From NCBI GenBank assembly GCA_018700255.1, contig JABISU010000257.1:1-10237 (forward strand): a stretch of 10,237 nt of DNA, given 5' to 3'. A program made the position numbers and the translations under genes. Source of the DNA: Flavobacteriales bacterium. Lineage in GTDB: Bacteria > Bacteroidota > Bacteroidia > Flavobacteriales > UA16. Shown here in pieces: positions 7,256-10,237 of this stretch (positions are counted from its first letter, which is position 1; the number at the start of each line of letters is the position of its first letter). Below the pieces are notes generated by a model. It ran no database searches, was not told the origin of the DNA, and was given only the letters and a program-made list of their open reading frames with translations.

Positions 7256-8170
7256 TTACTTAACTAGGTTATTTCTCAATGTTGTTATCGAAGATGTTAT
7301 CGCCTGGATGGTGTTTTCATCTGCGAAGTATTCCTTACCTCCTCCAATATAAATTGCCCCATCTTTCTTTTTAGCTGTAATCTCTGCACTCTCTCCATAA
7401 GTAACCCCTTCAAATGCGGTTACTACTGGCTGAAGTTTATTAATCATATCTTCTATAGCAGGAGACCCCTTGTAACTCTCAATCAGAGACATTACATCTA
7501 CAAGAATCAATTTTTGTTCAGCTATGAGTTTTTTGTAGTTGTCAGAAGACCCTTCTAGTTCTCTTGTAGCTAAATAAAGACCTTCAATCCAACCTGATGC
7601 TACGACTAATCCAGAAAGATCTTCGTGGCCAACATCTTTTAGTTTTTCATTTAATTCGTAAAAAGCACGAGAAACTAGTGTAACCACGGAATCTCTATTT
7701 GCTCTATTTGCTTCAGCTCGACCAATTATTTCATTATTAAGAACCGAACCCACGCCGAGTTCCTGACTTAAAGTTTTCACCGCCTCTAAGTAGGATAACG
7801 CAATTGAATTTTTTCTATAGATAGAAGCGTAACTCAAATCAGCACCCAATAGCCCTAAGCTTATTGCGTGGTCAGAACTCAAGCCATCTTTAGAAGCAAG
7901 CTCAACACCACAAAGATTTTCAGGATTAAAACTCACACCCTCCTTTTGAATTATACGAGCAGTTTCCATTGGAGAAGGGGCAGCCCGGAATATCTTCTTC
8001 AGAGTTTTAGTACGTTTGGCTACTTCTGTTTTACTTGTGGCTGGGTCACTGTTTCCAACATCATGATTATTGGTTGAATCAGTTTCACCACATCCGATTG
8101 ACACAATCGAGAGTGTCGCTAAGGCTATAGTAAAAGTTAGCGTTTGACGAATTTGTTTATTTATGATCAT
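7256..8170 (-). CDS. Conserved-type lipoprotein of unknown function
   Basis: This is a 304-residue predicted lipoprotein. A basic start (K5, R8) and a hydrophobic run end at S-I-G-C with C27 as the likely lipidated residue; serine at -3 is not ideal, but Bacteroidota lipoboxes are loose. A polar, disordered stretch (28-58) follows, then a mostly alpha-helical body. Recognisable blocks are 'FRAAPSPMETARIIQKEG' (61-78), 'SLGLLGADLSYASIY', 'NRDSVVTLVSRAFYELN', 'ASGWIEGLYLATRE' and 'AEQKLILVDVMSLIESYK'. These resemble an uncharacterised lipoprotein family that I recall as widespread in Bacteroidota, with no assigned function. The ATG at 8170 is supported by the signal sequence and a candidate promoter about 60 bases upstream. 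It lies 97 bases downstream of polA on the same strand and 11 bases before the small secreted-protein gene. Confidence 0.78.
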   Translation of the reverse strand: MIINKQIRQTLTFTIALATLSIVSIGCGETDSTNNHDVGNSDPATSKTEVAKRTKTLKKIFRAAPSPMETARIIQKEGVSFNPENLCGVELASKDGLSSDHAISLGLLGADLSYASIYRKNSIALSYLEAVKTLSQELGVGSVLNNEIIGRAEANRANRDSVVTLVSRAFYELNEKLKDVGHEDLSGLVVASGWIEGLYLATRELEGSSDNYKKLIAEQKLILVDVMSLIESYKGSPAIEDMINKLQPVVTAFEGVTYGESAEITAKKKDGAIYIGGGKEYFADENTIQAITSSITTLRNNLVK

Positions 8171-8228
8171 ATTATTTCTTTGAATGTCTAAATGTTATGA
8201 AAAGTCGACTATTTTTCCTACTTATACG

Positions 8229-8236
8229 CAAACATA
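8229..8236 (-). promoter_or_regulatory. Candidate -7 box for the lipoprotein/secreted-protein unit
   Basis: On the minus strand this reads TATGTTTG, an exact TAnnTTTG match, lying in the 97-base gap between polA and the lipoprotein gene. A start near 8222 would give a leader of about 50 bases. The -33 region (around 8254-8259) is poor. An inverted repeat, GTTATG at 8194-8199 and CATAAC at 8251-8256, flanks the site and could be an operator, but 6-bp arms are weak evidence. Confidence 0.4.
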
Positions 8237-8267
8237 TAAAAAAAGTTCTACATAACGAGAAGTTTAA

Positions 8268-10237
8268 TTAATGAGCGGCTAACCAATCTTCACCAGACTT
8301 CATATCTACGATTAATGGTACGGCGATTTCAAGGGCACTTTCCATACACTCTCTTACTATGGGCTTTAATGATTCTAATTCGTCTTTAGGGACCTCTAGA
8401 ACGAGTTCATCGTGCACCTGCATTATCATTTTTGATTTCCAATTCCCTTTTTCTAATTCACTAAATAGCTTGACCATTGCTACTTTTATTATATCAGCAG
8501 CTGAACCTTGAATCGGCGCATTTACAGCATTTCTCTCAGCAAATGCTTTAACCATACCGTTATTTGAGTTTATTCCAGGAAGTTTTCTGCGGCGCCCCAT
8601 AATTGTCTCAGCATATTCTTTTTCACGCGCCAGCTCGATACATGATTTTGTAAATGCTTCAAGAGTTTTAAACTGCTCGTTATATGAGGCTATAATCTCT
8701 TTTGCACGCTGTCGTTTTATTCCTAGCTCTTCAGCCAGGCCAAACACGCCTTGACCGTATAATATCCCGAAGTTTACAGCTTTGGCTTGAGACCTTTGTT
8801 CGCGTGTAACATCTTTTAGATTGACATTAAACACCTTTGAGGCAGTTGCTGCGTGAACGTCTTGATTATTTAAAAACGCATCACAAAGCCCAGGATCGTT
8901 ACTCATAGCAGCTGCTATACGTAGCTCAATTTGGCTATAGTCTGCACCTAAAAGTATGTGATTCGAATCTTTTGGAATAAATGCTTTTCTAATTTGCCTT
9001 CCAGCTTCAGTCCTGATTGGAATATTCTGAAGATTAGGGTCCTTTGAACTCAGGCGTCCAGTAGAGGCAACAGTTTGCATATACGAGGTGTGAATTCTAC
9101 CGGTTTTAGGGTGAATTAATTTAGGGAGAGGCTCAACATATGTACTCTTTAATTTCTTTAGTTTCCGGTATTCAATTATAAGTGGAACTATGGGATGTGT
9201 ATCCGAAAGTTTTTTAAGGACATCTTCTCCAGTTTGATATTGGCCTGTTTTAGTTTTCTTCGCTTTATCAGTAATTACAAGCGTTTCAAACAGTATAGAG
9301 CCAAGCTGTTTCGGAGAATCTATATTGAATTCAACACCAGCCTCTTTGATAATTTTTATTTGAAGCTTTTCAAGCTGACTGCTTAAATCAATATTGTACT
9401 CCCCGAGCATCTCATCATCAATTTTCACCCCTGTAAGCTCCATATCAGCAAGGATTGAAATTAATGGAAACTCAACATCTTCAAGAAGCCCCGTAAGTCC
9501 TGCATTTTCAATCTCAACAATAAATTTATTCTTTAGTTGAAGGACTAAATCCGCTGATTCACAAGCATAGTGCTGAAGTATACTTATATCAATTTCGCCT
9601 AATGTTTTGCGGTTTTTACCTTTTCCTACTAATCCCTCAAGTGAAATCGCATCGTAGCCTAAGAAAATTTTAGCTAGGTTTTGAAGTTTGTGTGTTTGGT
9701 CAGGATCTAAAAGATAATGGGCTACCATGCAATCAAAAATGTTCGGAGATAATTTCACACCGTGCATGAATAGAACTTTTATGGCAAATTTGTAGTTAGT
9801 GGCAGTGATGTTTTTAGAGGAGTCTTCGAGAACGGGCTTAAGTTTACTAAGAGCATCATTTGTAAAATTGCTAAAATGAACATAGCTAGCATCACCAGAG
9901 CCTAGAGAAAAAGCAAGCCCTAACAACTTGTTTTTCATAGGATTGAAACCGTCTGTAATCGTGTGGAAACCCCACCCTTTGGCTTTTATTAGCTGAGAAA
10001 TTAAATCGTCTAGTTCGGTGTCATTGCTTATTAAATGGTAGTTGTCATTTACTTTAATGTTTTGATAAACGGGCTCTTTAGGGACTTCTGGAGAGGGTGT
10101 AGGCTTGGGGTCAGGTACGCTAACACTGAACATATCTAGTTGCCCTTCGGGTTCCGACGTCGCCTCCTCTTTAGTTTCTTCGGGTTGAATTATTGCTGAA
10201 TGTGTAATAGTTGGAGCTGAAACTAATTTGTTTAAAA
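8268..10237 (-). CDS. polA: DNA polymerase I, C-terminal 655 residues (5'-partial)
   Basis: This is a family A DNA polymerase that fills gaps and replaces RNA primers in replication and repair. The frame stays open to the window edge, so the 5'-nuclease domain lies beyond 10237. The ATG at 10133 is internal, inside a Pro/Glu-rich linker (about 10071-10226). Numbered from that Met for convenience, a 3'-5' exonuclease-like domain covers about 30-210 and the polymerase domain about 215-621. Motif A has D398 (GADYSQIELR), motif B has R447, K451, F455 and Y459 (R-x3-K-x3-F-G-x2-Y-G), and motif C has H574-D575 (MQVHDELVLEV). These equal E. coli D705, R754, K758, F762, Y766 and D882 with a constant offset of 307, so synthesis should be intact. 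The C-terminus 'GEDWLAAH' is canonical. In contrast, the exonuclease metal ligands are missing (see separate entry). No promoter or terminator is evident within the window. Confidence 0.95.
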   Translation of the reverse strand, partial: LNKLVSAPTITHSAIIQPEETKEEATSEPEGQLDMFSVSVPDPKPTPSPEVPKEPVYQNIKVNDNYHLISNDTELDDLISQLIKAKGWGFHTITDGFNPMKNKLLGLAFSLGSGDASYVHFSNFTNDALSKLKPVLEDSSKNITATNYKFAIKVLFMHGVKLSPNIFDCMVAHYLLDPDQTHKLQNLAKIFLGYDAISLEGLVGKGKNRKTLGEIDISILQHYACESADLVLQLKNKFIVEIENAGLTGLLEDVEFPLISILADMELTGVKIDDEMLGEYNIDLSSQLEKLQIKIIKEAGVEFNIDSPKQLGSILFETLVITDKAKKTKTGQYQTGEDVLKKLSDTHPIVPLIIEYRKLKKLKSTYVEPLPKLIHPKTGRIHTSYMQTVASTGRLSSKDPNLQNIPIRTEAGRQIRKAFIPKDSNHILLGADYSQIELRIAAAMSNDPGLCDAFLNNQDVHAATASKVFNVNLKDVTREQRSQAKAVNFGILYGQGVFGLAEELGIKRQRAKEIIASYNEQFKTLEAFTKSCIELAREKEYAETIMGRRRKLPGINSNNGMVKAFAERNAVNAPIQGSAADIIKVAMVKLFSELEKGNWKSKMIMQVHDELVLEVPKDELESLKPIVRECMESALEIAVPLIVDMKSGEDWLAAH
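9500..9990 (-). other. Degenerate 3'-5' exonuclease domain inside PolA
   Basis: The fold-level pattern of the proofreading domain is retained, but its catalytic carboxylates are not. In motif Exo I the expected F-D-T-E-T reads F-H-T-I-T, so E. coli D355 and E357 become His (9963-9965) and Ile (9957-9959). In Exo II the expected K-Y-D reads K-F-A, so D424 becomes Ala (9783-9785). In Exo III Y497 is kept (9567-9569) but D501 becomes Ser (9555-9557) in YACESAD. The reading frame is intact, so this is domain inactivation rather than a pseudogene, comparable in kind to the dead exonuclease domain of Taq polymerase. Confidence 0.8.

Noticed and set aside
8239..8264. Possible intrinsic terminator after polA (short stem then T-run on the minus strand)
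   Set aside because: The stem is only about four base pairs (TTCT/AGAA), too weak for a credible terminator. The T-run is explained by general AT richness.
10131..10133. ATG as the start of polA
   Set aside because: The frame continues without a stop to 10237 as a Pro/Glu-rich linker, and Pol I of this type has a 5'-nuclease domain before it.
1..10237. Defence, mobile or CRISPR-like system
   Set aside because: All space is filled by housekeeping, envelope and secretion genes of Bacteroidota type. There are no transposase, integrase, toxin-antitoxin or repeat-array signatures and no gap over 100 bases.

Overview
The window looks like ordinary chromosome from an AT-rich Bacteroidota genome, most likely a gliding-lineage member of Flavobacteriia or Cytophagia-type relatives. 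The evidence is a Bacteroidota-type TonB-dependent receptor, a GldH-type gliding lipoprotein, a secreted protease with a type IX secretion (T9SS) C-terminal sorting domain, promoter-like TAnnTTTG boxes, and the lack of clear Shine-Dalgarno sequences. I see no rRNA, tRNA, CRISPR array, insertion sequence or phage gene. Genus cannot be fixed from the sequence alone.

Left part, plus strand (1-6827): five genes run rightwards. First is the barrel half of a TonB-dependent receptor, resembling the haem/haemoglobin-type group, whose plug domain lies before the window. It is followed 24 bases later by holB (DNA polymerase III delta' clamp-loader subunit), then a PSP1-domain protein of the RicT/YaaT family, then gldH, whose start overlaps the RicT stop by four bases (ATGA). 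After a 63-base gap with a good TAnnTTTG box comes a large M43 (pappalysin-type) metalloprotease. It has a signal peptide, a candidate cysteine switch, a PKD domain, a jelly-roll-like region and a T9SS type A sorting domain. The holB-ricT linkage recalls the same pair in Bacillus.

Right part, minus strand (6828-10237): polA (DNA polymerase I) runs in from beyond the right edge and ends at 8268. Downstream of it, behind a candidate promoter at 8229-8236, sits a two-gene unit: a 304-residue lipoprotein of unknown function and, 11 bases later, a 138-residue secreted protein with four cysteines. The small gene converges on the protease gene with the two stop codons directly abutting (TAATTA, 6825-6830), so there is no intergenic terminator space.

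The most interesting observation is in polA. The polymerase motifs A, B and C are intact, but every metal-binding carboxylate of the 3'-5' proofreading exonuclease that can be aligned to E. coli Pol I (D355, E357, D424, D501) is replaced (H, I, A, S). The proofreading domain therefore appears to be kept as a fold but catalytically dead. I found no convincing evidence of a new defence or mobile system. The conserved-looking lipoprotein/secreted-protein pair is the best candidate for undescribed biology.
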